A DNA stretch of 64,000 nt from Leuconostoc inhae (GTDB lineage: Bacteria > Bacillota > Bacilli > Lactobacillales > Lactobacillaceae). The notes beneath the pieces are model-generated. The model did no database searches, was not told the origin of the DNA, and saw nothing but the letters and a program-made list of their open reading frames with translations. Below are positions 45,659-55,930 of this stretch, one piece after another. Each line of letters opens with the position of its first letter. Within the stretch, counting starts at the first letter, position 1. The position numbers and the translations under genes are program-made. The stretch lies in the NCBI RefSeq assembly GCF_019656015.1, contig NZ_BPKW01000005.1:1-64000 (forward strand). The letters run 5' to 3'.

Positions 45659-46771
45659 ATGGTAGAAGCAATTACGCGACCAACGCAAATAGAAATTTCT
45701 AAAAAGGCTTTAAAGCATAATGTTGCTGTTGTTAAGCAAGTATCTGGTGCCGATAAAATATTTTTGGCAGTCAAATCAAACGCCTACGGATTAGGTTTGG
45801 TACCAACATCTCAGGCGGCTGTTGCAGGTGGGGTCTATGGTTTGGCTGTGGCTGTCATTGATGAGGCGCTGGCACTACGACATGAACGTATTACTGAACC
45901 AATTCTTATTTTAGGAATTTCACCAGCAAAATATTCTGAATTAATGGCCGTGGAACATATTATGGTAACTGTTGTATCGTTATCATGGTTAAAAGAAGCA
46001 ACACAATATTTAACTGGTGAACAACGGTTGCATATTACGTTGGGTGTGGATACAGGGATGGGTCGCATCGGCTTTCGTTCTCGAGAGTCTTTAGCAGAAG
46101 CAATCGCCTATCTGCAAGCACATGACGATATTTTTGATTATGTTGGCTTATCAACACATTTTGCTGAATCAGATTCTGCTGAGACGGATTACTTTTATAT
46201 GCAACTTAAGCGGTGGCACGATATAACAGATGGTTTACCAGAGCCTGAATTTTATCATGTGGCAAATTCAGGTGCAGCAATGTATCACGCTGATGAAGTA
46301 CCCCATGAGGTGATTCGTGTTGGGACTGTGTTATATGGTGTTGAGCCTTCTCGTGGTGAGTTAGCAGATGGCAAAAACTTACAACCGGTGATGGCACTGC
46401 GTAGTGAAATGAATTTTGTCAAGCAATTACCAGCTGGTGAAGGCATTAGTTATTCACATAAATACACGACAAGCGGTGACGAGTGGATAGGCACTGTACC
46501 AATTGGGTATGGTGATGGTTGGTTACGTAAAATGTCTGGATTTAACGTCATTGTTGACGGACAATACGCACCAATAGTTGGTCAAGTTGCAATGGATCAA
46601 TTAATGATCAAGTTGCCACATGAGTATCCTGTTGGGACAAAAGTGACATTCATTGGCAAGGATGGCGGACTTGAAAATACGCTTGAAGATGTTGCACAAT
46701 ACGCTGATTTAGCACCCTGGGAGATTATGACAGGCTTGCAAGATCGATTACACCGTGTGCTTGTTGATTAA
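45659..46771 (+). CDS. alr: Alanine racemase-family PLP enzyme
   Basis: A 370-residue fold-III PLP enzyme. The PLP lysine is in AVKSNAYGLGLVP (Lys near 38), the other catalytic Tyr in EGISYSHKYTTSGDEWIGT, and PIGYGDGWLR follows. Alanine racemase makes D-Ala for the wall. Being first behind a lysine riboswitch, with asd next, is unusual; a lysine racemase activity cannot be excluded from sequence, though the overall pattern is that of Alr. The ATG at 45659 has GATGAAAAGAG upstream. Confidence 0.85.
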   Translation: MVEAITRPTQIEISKKALKHNVAVVKQVSGADKIFLAVKSNAYGLGLVPTSQAAVAGGVYGLAVAVIDEALALRHERITEPILILGISPAKYSELMAVEHIMVTVVSLSWLKEATQYLTGEQRLHITLGVDTGMGRIGFRSRESLAEAIAYLQAHDDIFDYVGLSTHFAESDSAETDYFYMQLKRWHDITDGLPEPEFYHVANSGAAMYHADEVPHEVIRVGTVLYGVEPSRGELADGKNLQPVMALRSEMNFVKQLPAGEGISYSHKYTTSGDEWIGTVPIGYGDGWLRKMSGFNVIVDGQYAPIVGQVAMDQLMIKLPHEYPVGTKVTFIGKDGGLENTLEDVAQYADLAPWEIMTGLQDRLHRVLVD

Positions 46772-46823
46772 TATCATTAGCTAATTCAAGGGAAATGTTT
46801 AAAATTGAGGAGAAAAAATAAAC

Positions 46824-47918
46824 ATGACAGAACGGACATATAATATTGCTATACTTGGTGCAACCGGCGCAGTTGGCACACGTTTGATTGAGCAATTAGA
46901 AGACTCAACGATACCAGTTAACAGTTTGAAATTACTTGCTTCAGTACGGTCGGCTGGTAAAAAGCTCATCTTTAAGGGGCAAGAAATAACTGTTGAAGAG
47001 GCGACAGCAGACAGTTTTATTGGCATTGATTTGGTATTGGCTTCGGGCGGTGGTTCTGTCTCACGACGCTTTGCGCCAGAAGCAGTTAAACGTGGTGCGG
47101 TTGTAGTAGATAATTCAAGTTTTTGGCGCATGAATGATAATGTGCCACTTGTTGTACCGGAAGTTAACGAAGCTGATTTACAAGCGCATAACGGTATTAT
47201 TGCCAACCCAAATTGTTCAACAACTCAAATGGTAGTGGCACTTGAACCGGTACGCCGCGCGTTTGGTTTGCGTCGTGTCATTGTGTCTACTTATCAAGCA
47301 GCATCTGGCGCTGGACAGTCCGCTTGGGAAGAGTTAGTAGCCCAAACAGAAGCTCATAATGCTGGTGAAGAAATGGTTGCAAATATTTTGCCTGTCAAGG
47401 GGGCTGATAAACATTACCCATTAGCTTATAATTTATTACCACAAATTGATGTGTTTGAAGATGACGGTTATACACATGAAGAATGGAAAATGATTCATGA
47501 AACTAAAAAAATCATGTTCGGAGACAAAAACTCTAAGGCAGTTAAAGTAACAGGCACAGCTGTCCGTGTACCTGTACCAGTAGGTCATGGTGAGACTGTT
47601 TATTTTGAAACAGAGCCAAATACTGGTGCTACAGCTGCTGGCATTCAACAAGCATTAAGTCAAGCACCTGGTGTCATCTTAGAAGATAATCCTAAAGAAC
47701 AAATCTATCCTCAGCCTTTAAATGCTGAAGGAAAACGTGAAACTTTTGTCGGACGTGTTCGTCCAGATTTGGAAAATGACGATTCTTTCCATATGTGGGT
47801 TGTATCTGACAACTTGTTGAAAGGTGCAGCATGGAACACAGTTCAAATTGCTGAACGACTGGTTGATTTAGACTTAGTTCGTGTGCCAGCGGATGCTGCA
47901 GGTAAATTTGAAGTCTAA
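46824..47918 (+). CDS. asd: Aspartate-semialdehyde dehydrogenase
   Basis: A 364-residue enzyme that converts aspartyl phosphate to aspartate semialdehyde for lysine/DAP, threonine and methionine. Nucleotide loop [16 protein letters not shown], catalytic Cys in [13 protein letters not shown], and substrate His in [22 protein letters not shown] precedes the ATG. 52 nt after alr, in the lysine-riboswitch operon. Confidence 0.94.
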   Translation: MTERTYNIAILGATGAVGTRLIEQLEDSTIPVNSLKLLASVRSAGKKLIFKGQEITVEEATADSFIGIDLVLASGGGSVSRRFAPEAVKRGAVVVDNSSFWRMNDNVPLVVPEVNEADLQAHNGIIANPNCSTTQMVVALEPVRRAFGLRRVIVSTYQAASGAGQSAWEELVAQTEAHNAGEEMVANILPVKGADKHYPLAYNLLPQIDVFEDDGYTHEEWKMIHETKKIMFGDKNSKAVKVTGTAVRVPVPVGHGETVYFETEPNTGATAAGIQQALSQAPGVILEDNPKEQIYPQPLNAEGKRETFVGRVRPDLENDDSFHMWVVSDNLLKGAAWNTVQIAERLVDLDLVRVPADAAGKFEV

Positions 47919-47938
47919 TAGCATGTTACAATAAGCCT

Positions 47939-48889
47939 ATGGAAATATTTTTATTTTTAACGATAATCGTATTAGGATTATCTTTATACTACCAAGTGCA
48001 ACAAAATCCCGCGACAATGAAAATTGGTACGCTTGGGATTTTTATTGTTATTGGTATCGTTATTTTTATGTGTGATTTTTTTAATATCACATCAAAAAAT
48101 TTAAAATTAATGCATCAAATTGGCTACAGTATAGCTGTTATTTTTGGTATTTTGTTGTTATTGAGTATGGTACGACATAGTTGGAAAAAATCGCATCAAC
48201 TGGGACTACCTTTATTAGTTGGTATTTACCTGACGAGTTTGGTCGTGCTTAGCCAGTGGCCATTATGGTGGTTGAGTGCGCCATGGTTGATGTTATATTT
48301 TGTATGGCAATTTTGTCGCTTTATTGTGAGCAGTGTCATTTATGGTTATCAAAGTAAAGCACCAACTCACGGACCTTTGGTCGTGCTTGGTGGTGGTTTG
48401 GCAGAAGGTTATAAAGTTGGGAACATAGTCGATCAGCGCATTCAAGCAGCAGTGACGGATGCTAATAAAATGTCAGAATATCCAATGATTGTTTTTTCTG
48501 GTGGGCAGGGGGATGATCAGTTAATTAGTGAAGCTGAAGCGATGCGTGACTGGTCTGTCGCACATTATGGTGTGCCACTTGAAAAAACACAACTAGAAAA
48601 TCGTTCACGAAATACCTATCAGAATTTACAATATTCATCTCAATTGCTTTCTCAGCAACCATTCACATTTTATACGAGTGGTTATCATGTTTTTAGAGGT
48701 GTTTTGCTAGCTAAGCAACAAAATATTATTGCGCAAGGGCGTGGCGGCTTTGTACCGTTAGTTTATCGTATACCGGCTTTTTTTAGAGAATTTGCTGGTG
48801 TGATGAGCATGAATATAAGGCGTCAAATATTATGGGCAATAGTTTGGGGTATGATTGCATTTGTAGTCAATAAGATTATTACATACTAG
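47939..48889 (+). CDS. YdcF/DUF218 membrane protein
   Basis: A 316-residue protein with about four N-terminal helices (up to about 135) and a C-terminal DUF218 domain (about 140-290): VVLGGGLAEGYKVGN, FSGGQGDDQLISEAEAM and LENRSRNTYQNLQYS. Members may act in wall or vancomycin-related processes, but function is not settled. The start has no clear Shine-Dalgarno. Confidence 0.85.
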   Translation: MEIFLFLTIIVLGLSLYYQVQQNPATMKIGTLGIFIVIGIVIFMCDFFNITSKNLKLMHQIGYSIAVIFGILLLLSMVRHSWKKSHQLGLPLLVGIYLTSLVVLSQWPLWWLSAPWLMLYFVWQFCRFIVSSVIYGYQSKAPTHGPLVVLGGGLAEGYKVGNIVDQRIQAAVTDANKMSEYPMIVFSGGQGDDQLISEAEAMRDWSVAHYGVPLEKTQLENRSRNTYQNLQYSSQLLSQQPFTFYTSGYHVFRGVLLAKQQNIIAQGRGGFVPLVYRIPAFFREFAGVMSMNIRRQILWAIVWGMIAFVVNKIITY

Positions 48890-48961
48890 TTGTATGTTAT
48901 AATTTTTTTTATCTTATTTTTAGCGAATATAGTAATCTTGAATATAAAATTGGAGATGTGT

Positions 48962-50740
48962 ATGACTGTTTTTGGAAAATTAATGTGGTTTTTCCGTCAA
49001 AATAAACGCCTTTATGTTTTAGGACTGTTTTTTTTATTTTTGACGGAAATTTCTCAAATGGTGTCACCCGCCTTGATTGGCCGTTTTACAGATCAAGTTG
49101 TATCACGGACGCTAACAGTAGAAAACTTAGTATTTTATGCTGGTGGCATTTTTTTATTTGCGATATTAATGTATATTTTTAGATATGCATGGATTACGCA
49201 TATCTTTCAGGGATCTGCTTTACTTGAAAAAACATTGCGTCAGCAATTGTTTGATCATTATATGACTATGGATACCACTTTTTATCAACGCCATCGCACG
49301 GGTGATTTGATGGCACATGCGACAAATGATTTATCAGCGATACAACGTGTTGCCTCTGGTGGTATTTTAATGTTAGTTGACTCAGTTGTTGTGATTATTT
49401 TTACTGTCATTTCCATGATTATTGTTGTCGATTGGCGGCTTACCTTGGTTGGCGTTTTACCCTTACCACTTTTAGTTTTAGGTGTACGATATTTGTCACC
49501 AAAAATGCGTCAGGCATTTACCTCAGCCCAGGAAGCTTTTTCACGTTTATCAAACAAGTCTCAAGAATCAATTGCTGGCATTAAAGCTATTAAAACTTTA
49601 GGACAAGAAACGGCTGATGTTGCTGCTTTTGAATCGCAAGTCAAAGATACGATTCAAGTCAATAAAAAGGTGGCATTAATTGATTCATTGTTTGGACCAA
49701 TGGCTACCGTTATTATGACAATTAGTTTCGTTATTATGATGACGTATGGTGGATCACTTGTGCTTAATGATCAAATCACAATTGGTCAATTAGTCTCATT
49801 TTCGACCTATTTGGGTTTACTTGTTTGGCCAATGTTTGGATTAGGGCAACTGTTTAATGTACTTGAACGTGGTAATGCATCGTATATACGTGTACAAAAT
49901 ATTTTGTCAGAACAATCAGCCATTATTGAAGATGAAAATGGTGTGGCTGAGCAGGCTAAAGGTGATTTAACTATTAATATTGACCAGTTTATTTATCCAG
50001 ACAGCGAGCATATAAAGCCTGCATTACAAAATGTTCATATTACGATTAAGGCAGGTGAAACACTTGGCATTGTTGGTCGTGTTGGTGCTGGGAAAACAAC
50101 CTTAATTAAACTGTTATTACGTCAATTTGATGGTTATACAGGTGATATGCGAATTGGTGATGTGAATATTAAGGCGTATACATTAGGGGCCTATTTGAAA
50201 TCAATTGGGTATGTGGCACAAGAGAATTTTTTGTTTTCAACAACGATTCGAGATAATATTCGCTTTTCTGATATCAATAAAAGTCAACATGATGTGATGT
50301 TAGCTGCTCAAAAAGCTGATTTCAATGACGATGTTTTGTCATTTCCAGAAGGATATGATACTGAGGTCGGCGAGCAGGGAGTTAGTTTATCTGGCGGTCA
50401 AAAACAACGCTTAGCTATTGCGCGCGCATTGATTACTAATCCAGAAATATTGATTCTAGATGATGCACTTTCGGCTGTCGATGCATTGACGGAAAAACAT
50501 ATTTTGGGAACCTTAAAGTCTGAGCGTCGTAAAAAAACAACTATTATTGCAGCACATCGCATTAGTTCAGTGATGAATGCCGATGAGATTGTTGTATTTG
50601 ATCATGGTGAAATTAGAGAGCGAGGCACGCACGCGTCGTTAATTGCACAAAATGGCTGGTATGCTCAAATGTATCAACAACAGCAACTAGCAACGAAACT
50701 TGAAGATAAACTAAGTGGCAAGGCGGTTAACAATGTCTGA
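48962..50740 (+). CDS. Heterodimeric ABC exporter subunit with degenerate ATPase site
   Basis: A 592-residue half transporter (six helices, then one ABC domain), of the YheI/BmrC/LmrC type. Walker A GRVGAGKTTLIKLLL, signature LSGGQKQRLAIARA, Walker B ILILDDALSAVD. The catalytic Glu after Walker B is Asp, as in one half of heterodimeric exporters. ATG 48962 follows TTGGAGATG. Overlaps its partner by 8 nt. Confidence 0.9.
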   Translation: MTVFGKLMWFFRQNKRLYVLGLFFLFLTEISQMVSPALIGRFTDQVVSRTLTVENLVFYAGGIFLFAILMYIFRYAWITHIFQGSALLEKTLRQQLFDHYMTMDTTFYQRHRTGDLMAHATNDLSAIQRVASGGILMLVDSVVVIIFTVISMIIVVDWRLTLVGVLPLPLLVLGVRYLSPKMRQAFTSAQEAFSRLSNKSQESIAGIKAIKTLGQETADVAAFESQVKDTIQVNKKVALIDSLFGPMATVIMTISFVIMMTYGGSLVLNDQITIGQLVSFSTYLGLLVWPMFGLGQLFNVLERGNASYIRVQNILSEQSAIIEDENGVAEQAKGDLTINIDQFIYPDSEHIKPALQNVHITIKAGETLGIVGRVGAGKTTLIKLLLRQFDGYTGDMRIGDVNIKAYTLGAYLKSIGYVAQENFLFSTTIRDNIRFSDINKSQHDVMLAAQKADFNDDVLSFPEGYDTEVGEQGVSLSGGQKQRLAIARALITNPEILILDDALSAVDALTEKHILGTLKSERRKKTTIIAAHRISSVMNADEIVVFDHGEIRERGTHASLIAQNGWYAQMYQQQQLATKLEDKLSGKAVNNV

Positions 50741-52529
50741 AAAAAATAGTTCTGTATGGGCAAAAAGTATCCCGATTAAAGAACAAGTAAACGTTATTGT
50801 GACATTGATTAGAATGGCTAAACCTTTTCGAAAAATGTTTTTTGGCGCATTGGCCATTGGTGCTGCTTTTGCGTTATTACAAGCAGCAGCACCGCGTATT
50901 ATTGCTTATTATATGACCACGTATTTACAACAACGTGATAATGTTACTATGCAAGTCATGATTAGTTTCGCAGTTTTAGTAGCAGTTATTAGGATAAGTC
51001 AAGCTGTGGCAGATGCATTAAATGCCTACTACTTTACAGTAGCTGCTGAGTATGCACTGGAAGATATAAGAATTCAAGTATTTCGTAAGCTACACACCTT
51101 AGGTATGAGATTTTTCGACCAAGTACCAGCTGGTTCCTTAGTCACTCGTGTTAACAATGACACAGCCTCACTTGCTGATTTTTGGCGATTTTTCATGCAA
51201 TTAACATTTGTTGTCATGAGCATGATTGGCGCTTATATTGGTATGCTGACGGTAAGTGTCAAAGCAACGTTGCTGATGCTTATTGTTGTCCCTTTTATTG
51301 TTGGGTCAGTGATTTTATATCAACGTTTTTCATCCAGCTTGTTTCGGCATATGCGTGAACGGCTATCACATTTAAATGCTAAAATCGCAGAAAGTATTAC
51401 AGGTATTGATGTCATTCAGGAGTTTTATCAAGAAGATAGATTTAAAAAATCGTTTGCTAAAGTCAATGGTGAATACTTTAATGCACGTTTTCGTATGGTA
51501 AAAGCAGATGCATTACTGCTGGAACCAATGGTCGATATGTTATTAGGTGCAGCTATGGTATTAGTATTTTGGTACTTTGGTGTGATGTCGATGTCAACAG
51601 TTGTTTCTGCGGGTGTCATTTATGCTTTTACAACGTATTTAAATAACATATTTAGTCCATTAGAAAGTGTTATGAATTTATTTAGTCCGTTTCAAGAAGG
51701 GCTGGTGTCAGGTTATCGTATATTAGGTATTTTAGCTGATACTACTTACGCACCAGCACAAAATAGTGATGCTGAGCAGGATATTATAGCAGGAAAAATT
51801 GCGTTTCAACACGTTGATTTTAGTTATGACGGGCAGCATCAAATCTTAAAAGATCTGAGTTTTACGGCTAATCCAGGGGATACCGTTGCACTTGTTGGTC
51901 ATACTGGATCCGGCAAGTCTTCAACAATCAATACACTGATGCGATTCTATGACTTTCAGTCTGGAAATATTTTAATTGATGATCATGATATTCGAGATAT
52001 TGATTTAAAAAATATGCGTCAAAAAATGGGATTAGTTTTGCAGGATCCTTTCATGTTTTTTGGTGATATTGCATCTAATATTCGTATGTATGATGACACG
52101 ATTACAGATGACCAAGTCAAAGCAGCAGCTGAATTTGTTGGAGCTGATAAGTTTATATCTGCGCTGCCAGGTAACTATCATGCCAAAGTGCAAGAAGGCG
52201 GGTCAGGATTTTCCGCTGGGGAAAAGCAATTGATTAGTTTTGCACGGGCAATTGTTAAAGATCCAAAAATTTTAATACTGGACGAAGCAACGGCAAATGT
52301 GGATACCGAAACAGAGGCTTTGATTCAAAAATCATTACTAAAAATGCGCCAAAATCGTACGACAATCGCTATCGCACATCGGTTGTCAACAATTAAGGAT
52401 GCTGATTTAATTTTAGTATTAGATAAAGGAAGCATTATTGAACAGGGGACACATGAGGAATTACTGCAATTGCAGGGGCAATATTATGACTTATATCGGC
52501 TACAAGGCATAGATAAGGATAATGACTAA
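50733..52529 (+). CDS. Heterodimeric ABC exporter subunit, catalytic half
   Basis: A 598-residue partner of the YheH/BmrD/LmrD type with six helices and an ABC domain: Walker A GHTGSGKSSTINTLM, signature FSAGEKQLISFARA, Walker B ILILDEATANVD with the catalytic Glu. ATG 50733 with AAGGCGG upstream. The pair probably exports drugs or lipids; the substrate is not known. Confidence 0.9.
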   Translation: MSEKNSSVWAKSIPIKEQVNVIVTLIRMAKPFRKMFFGALAIGAAFALLQAAAPRIIAYYMTTYLQQRDNVTMQVMISFAVLVAVIRISQAVADALNAYYFTVAAEYALEDIRIQVFRKLHTLGMRFFDQVPAGSLVTRVNNDTASLADFWRFFMQLTFVVMSMIGAYIGMLTVSVKATLLMLIVVPFIVGSVILYQRFSSSLFRHMRERLSHLNAKIAESITGIDVIQEFYQEDRFKKSFAKVNGEYFNARFRMVKADALLLEPMVDMLLGAAMVLVFWYFGVMSMSTVVSAGVIYAFTTYLNNIFSPLESVMNLFSPFQEGLVSGYRILGILADTTYAPAQNSDAEQDIIAGKIAFQHVDFSYDGQHQILKDLSFTANPGDTVALVGHTGSGKSSTINTLMRFYDFQSGNILIDDHDIRDIDLKNMRQKMGLVLQDPFMFFGDIASNIRMYDDTITDDQVKAAAEFVGADKFISALPGNYHAKVQEGGSGFSAGEKQLISFARAIVKDPKILILDEATANVDTETEALIQKSLLKMRQNRTTIAIAHRLSTIKDADLILVLDKGSIIEQGTHEELLQLQGQYYDLYRLQGIDKDND

Positions 52530-52748
52530 AAAGTAAGTAATATATGGAAACTGTTAAATAATTCACATTTATATGTTATGTTTGCTGTCATGAATATGGC
52601 GACAATGACTTAAAACAGGTACAATGGAAGCAGAACATAATTAGGTGAGCAGACTTAAAATACGAAAAAGTACTTTAAGTGCTACCTTTTTACAGTTAAT
52701 AGATGTATGCGCTAGGGTTAATACGCATGAATAAGGAGAGATTTACGT

Positions 52749-53486
52749 ATGTCAATGATCGAGTTTAAAAATGTAGAGAAGTATTACGGTGACTTCCACG
52801 CACTAAAAAATGTTAATTTAAAGATTGATGAAGGTGAAACAGTTGTTTTGATTGGCCCTTCTGGGTCAGGAAAGTCAACATTGATTCGTACTGTTAATGG
52901 TTTGGAAGAAATCGAAGAAGGACAGTTACTAGTTAACGGATTTGATTTACACGATCCTAAAACCGATATGAATCGTATTCGTAAAAATGTCGGTATGGTG
53001 TTTCAGCATTTCAATCTATATGATAATAAAACAACATTAGAAAATGTCATGTTAGCACCACGTTTGGTTTTGAAACGTGATGAAGCTGAAAATAAGAAAT
53101 TAGCGATGGAATTATTGGAAAAAGTTGGCTTGGCTGATAAAGCAGCTAACATGCCATCAGAATTATCTGGTGGGCAAAAACAACGTGCGGCAATTGCGCG
53201 TTCTTTAGCTATGCAACCAAAAGCATTATTGTTTGATGAACCAACTTCGGCTTTAGATCCTGAAATGATTGGGGATGTGCTAGATGTCATGCGTGATATT
53301 GCTAAAGATTCTGCAATGACAATGCTTGTTGTCACACACGAAATGAGTTTTGCCAAGGCCGTGGCAGATCGTGTTATTTTCATGGCTGAGGGACAAATTT
53401 TAGAAGATAGCACAACGAAAGAATTCTTTGAAAAGCCAAAGGAAGTTCGTGCACAAAAGTTTTTGAGTCAAGTTGAACATCACTAA
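52749..53486 (+). CDS. Polar amino acid ABC transporter ATPase (GlnQ-like)
   Basis: A 245-residue ATPase of the PAAT family: Walker A GPSGSGKSTLIRTVNGLEE, signature LSGGQKQRAAIARSL, Walker B ALLFDEPTSALDPEM. AAGGAGAG precedes the ATG. First of four genes that form an importer for a polar amino acid, perhaps glutamine or glutamate; the order ATPase-binding protein-permease-permease supports this. Confidence 0.92.
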   Translation: MSMIEFKNVEKYYGDFHALKNVNLKIDEGETVVLIGPSGSGKSTLIRTVNGLEEIEEGQLLVNGFDLHDPKTDMNRIRKNVGMVFQHFNLYDNKTTLENVMLAPRLVLKRDEAENKKLAMELLEKVGLADKAANMPSELSGGQKQRAAIARSLAMQPKALLFDEPTSALDPEMIGDVLDVMRDIAKDSAMTMLVVTHEMSFAKAVADRVIFMAEGQILEDSTTKEFFEKPKEVRAQKFLSQVEHH

Positions 53487-53572
53487 AATAGGGAGGAATT
53501 GCGCTTGCTGAAACCTATGATTTGATTGGTATACAATTAAGTCATAGGCTAGATGCGCGACGTATATATATT

Positions 53573-54439
53573 ATGGAAAAAGCTAAAAAGCGACAATTTG
53601 GTATTATAGCTACAATTGTCTTGGCTGCCGCTATTGTTCTCGGTTTAATGTGGGCAACAGCAACAGCTAATAAAAATGCAGAACATCAAGATACACTCGC
53701 TCGTGTTGAAAAACTAGGCCGAATTGTGTGGGGTGTGAAAGCTGATACACGATTATTTGGCCTAATGGATACAAAAACTGGCGTACCAAAAGGATTTGAT
53801 ATTGACATCGCTAAGGCTCTGACAGTTCAAATTTCAAAACAAACTGGTGTACCCATGTCTGCTGAATTTGTACCAGTTTCAACAGCATCAAAAATGCAAC
53901 TATTGAAAAACACAAATATTGATGGTTCTGTATCAACAATGACAATTACGCCAGAACGTGAAAAAATTATTGACTTTACTAATCAATATTTTGATGCAGG
54001 ACAGTCAATCTTAGTTAAAAAAGATTCTGGTATTAACTCAATAAAAGATATGAATAGTTCTAAATATACAGTTATTGTAGTTGTTGGTACAACAGCGGCT
54101 ACTGAAACAGCAAAATTTGCACCAAAGGCAAAACTGTTAGCTGTTCAGGATTATGCAACAGGTATGCAGGCGCTAAAGAGTGGTCAAGGTCAAGCAATGT
54201 CAACAGATAATGCTATTTTGTATGGCTTTGCCACGGAAAACCCTGATTATCATATTGCTGGTGGTACATTCACACATGGTCCTTATGGTATTGCCTTTGA
54301 TAATAATCAAAAGCCAATGATTAAGGAAACGAATGCGGCGTTGGCTACCATTAAAGAAAATGGTATTTATAACCAGCTCATTAAGAAGTGGTTTAGCAAC
54401 GTTCCGGGTCTTGATTGGCGCAGTTTGGAGGCGAAATAA
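53573..54439 (+). CDS. Amino acid ABC transporter substrate-binding protein, membrane-anchored
   Basis: A 288-residue solute-binding protein (SBP family 3): IVWGVKADTRLFGLM, GFDIDIAKALT and SVSTMTITPERE near the ligand site. The N-terminal helix (about 9-28) has no lipobox Cys, so it may be an uncleaved anchor or a secreted form. ATG 53573 has no Shine-Dalgarno; GGAGG at 53492-53496 instead serves an 8-codon frame that stops at 53523. Overlaps the next gene by one base. Confidence 0.85.
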   Translation: MEKAKKRQFGIIATIVLAAAIVLGLMWATATANKNAEHQDTLARVEKLGRIVWGVKADTRLFGLMDTKTGVPKGFDIDIAKALTVQISKQTGVPMSAEFVPVSTASKMQLLKNTNIDGSVSTMTITPEREKIIDFTNQYFDAGQSILVKKDSGINSIKDMNSSKYTVIVVVGTTAATETAKFAPKAKLLAVQDYATGMQALKSGQGQAMSTDNAILYGFATENPDYHIAGGTFTHGPYGIAFDNNQKPMIKETNAALATIKENGIYNQLIKKWFSNVPGLDWRSLEAK

Positions 54440-55080
54440 TGGCATTATTACAAAATAATTTCCCAACATTCTTGCAAGGATTTGGTTATACATTACTTTC
54501 TAGTATCATTGCATTGATTGGATCAATGATTCTTGGCACTGGTTTTGCAATTATGCAAATTCTGCCACAAAAATGGGCGCAAGTAATTGGCAATGTTTAT
54601 GTACAAGTTTTTCGAAATATCCCCTTATTGATTATTACCTTTTTCTTTTTTCTAGTCGTTTCAAAGTATGTTAAGATGAGTGGCTTTACATCTGGAACGG
54701 TTGCGTTAATGTTGTATACGTCAGCATTTATTGCTGAAACAGTTAGAGCGGGTATTTTATCAGTTGATGGTGGACAAATGGAAGGTGCACGTGCCAATGG
54801 CTTGTCGTTTGCACAAGCTATGCAGCATATTATCTTACCTCAAGCCTTTCGAATTGCTTTACCTTCATTGGGAAATCAATTCATTAATTTGGTAAAAAAT
54901 TCATCTATCTTAGCATTCGTTGGTGGATTGGACTTGATGTATCAAGGGAATATGGTTGCAGCAAATACATTTGATACCTTTAGCACATATATTATTGTGG
55001 CAATCTTCTATCTAATTCTCACATTACCGTTAAGCTACTATATACAACACCTTGAGCACAAGCTTAAGCGCGCATTGTAA
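54439..55080 (+). CDS. Amino acid ABC transporter permease 1
   Basis: A 213-residue HisM-type permease, about five helices. VFRNIPLLIITFFFF, AFIAETVRAGILSV and the EAA-loop EGARANGLSFAQAMQHIILP are typical. Start overlaps the previous stop (TAATG). Pairs with the next permease. Confidence 0.92.
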   Translation: MALLQNNFPTFLQGFGYTLLSSIIALIGSMILGTGFAIMQILPQKWAQVIGNVYVQVFRNIPLLIITFFFFLVVSKYVKMSGFTSGTVALMLYTSAFIAETVRAGILSVDGGQMEGARANGLSFAQAMQHIILPQAFRIALPSLGNQFINLVKNSSILAFVGGLDLMYQGNMVAANTFDTFSTYIIVAIFYLILTLPLSYYIQHLEHKLKRAL

Positions 55081-55089
55081 GGAGGAATT

Positions 55090-55749
55090 ATGGTTACATT
55101 AGGAATATTTAGCGCCTTCACACCACAAAACGTCCTTTATCTGTTGGGCGGTTTGGGTATTACCGTGGGTGTATCAGTTATATCAGTTATTTTAAGTTTA
55201 ATCTTTGGTTCGATTGTTGGCATTATTCAATTTGAACGGTTGCCTTACTTTTCTAAATTTGTTGGGACAATTAACAACATTATTCGTAATTTACCTTTGT
55301 TATTAATTATCTTTTTTGTATATTTTGCGCTACCAAAAATAGGCATTCATTTACCCATTTTTTGGGCTACAGTTATTGCAATGAGCACCTTTGAATCAGC
55401 CATGTTAGCAGAAATTGTGCGTGGTGGATTAGAATCAGTTGATAATGGTCAATTTGAAGGTGCCCGTGCGAACGGGTTGAGCAATATGCAAACTATGATT
55501 TATATCGTTTTGCCGCAAGCCTACAAAAAAATGATTCCACCAATTATTTCTCAGTTGATTTCATTAGTGAAAGATACAAGTTTGGCATTAGGAATTGTGT
55601 TATCTGAAATGACTTATCGTGGTCAGATTGTTTATGCACAAAATTCAACATATATTGTGCCTGTATTAATTGCTATTACGCTGGTTTATTTCTTACTCAA
55701 TTATGGCTTGTCTCTATTAGCAAAATGGGCTGATCATAAATTAGCTTAG
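55090..55749 (+). CDS. Amino acid ABC transporter permease 2
   Basis: A 219-residue permease of the same family: IIRNLPLLLIIFFVYF, SAMLAEIVRGGLESVDNGQ and EGARANGLSNMQTMIYIVLP. AAGGAGG lies before the ATG. Together with permease 1 it forms the membrane channel. Confidence 0.92.
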   Translation: MVTLGIFSAFTPQNVLYLLGGLGITVGVSVISVILSLIFGSIVGIIQFERLPYFSKFVGTINNIIRNLPLLLIIFFVYFALPKIGIHLPIFWATVIAMSTFESAMLAEIVRGGLESVDNGQFEGARANGLSNMQTMIYIVLPQAYKKMIPPIISQLISLVKDTSLALGIVLSEMTYRGQIVYAQNSTYIVPVLIAITLVYFLLNYGLSLLAKWADHKLA

Positions 55750-55828
55750 CTACAAGCGATCTATCAAAATTGATTATCTGTTTCTGTTAACTATGTAATT
55801 AAGGTATTTTAAAATAATTTTACAAAAT

Positions 55829-55930
55829 ATAACGATTAAATATTAGTTGTATATGAGAAAAATAAGTGATATACTTGTTTTTACAATGTAATATTTTAAA
55901 ATAACTGACATATCTCGGGAGGATATTAGT
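55829..55930 (+). repeat. Duplicated oppA upstream region, copy 1
   Basis: About 100 bp ahead of oppA1 that recurs, with scattered changes, at 57681-57787 ahead of oppA2. The most similar parts are the AACGATTAAATATTAGTTGT area and the GGGAGGATATTAGT ribosome site. Confidence 0.85.
55847..55875 (+). promoter_or_regulatory. Promoter of oppA1
   Basis: TTGTAT 55847-55852, 17-nt spacer, TATACT 55870-55875. Confidence 0.75.
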
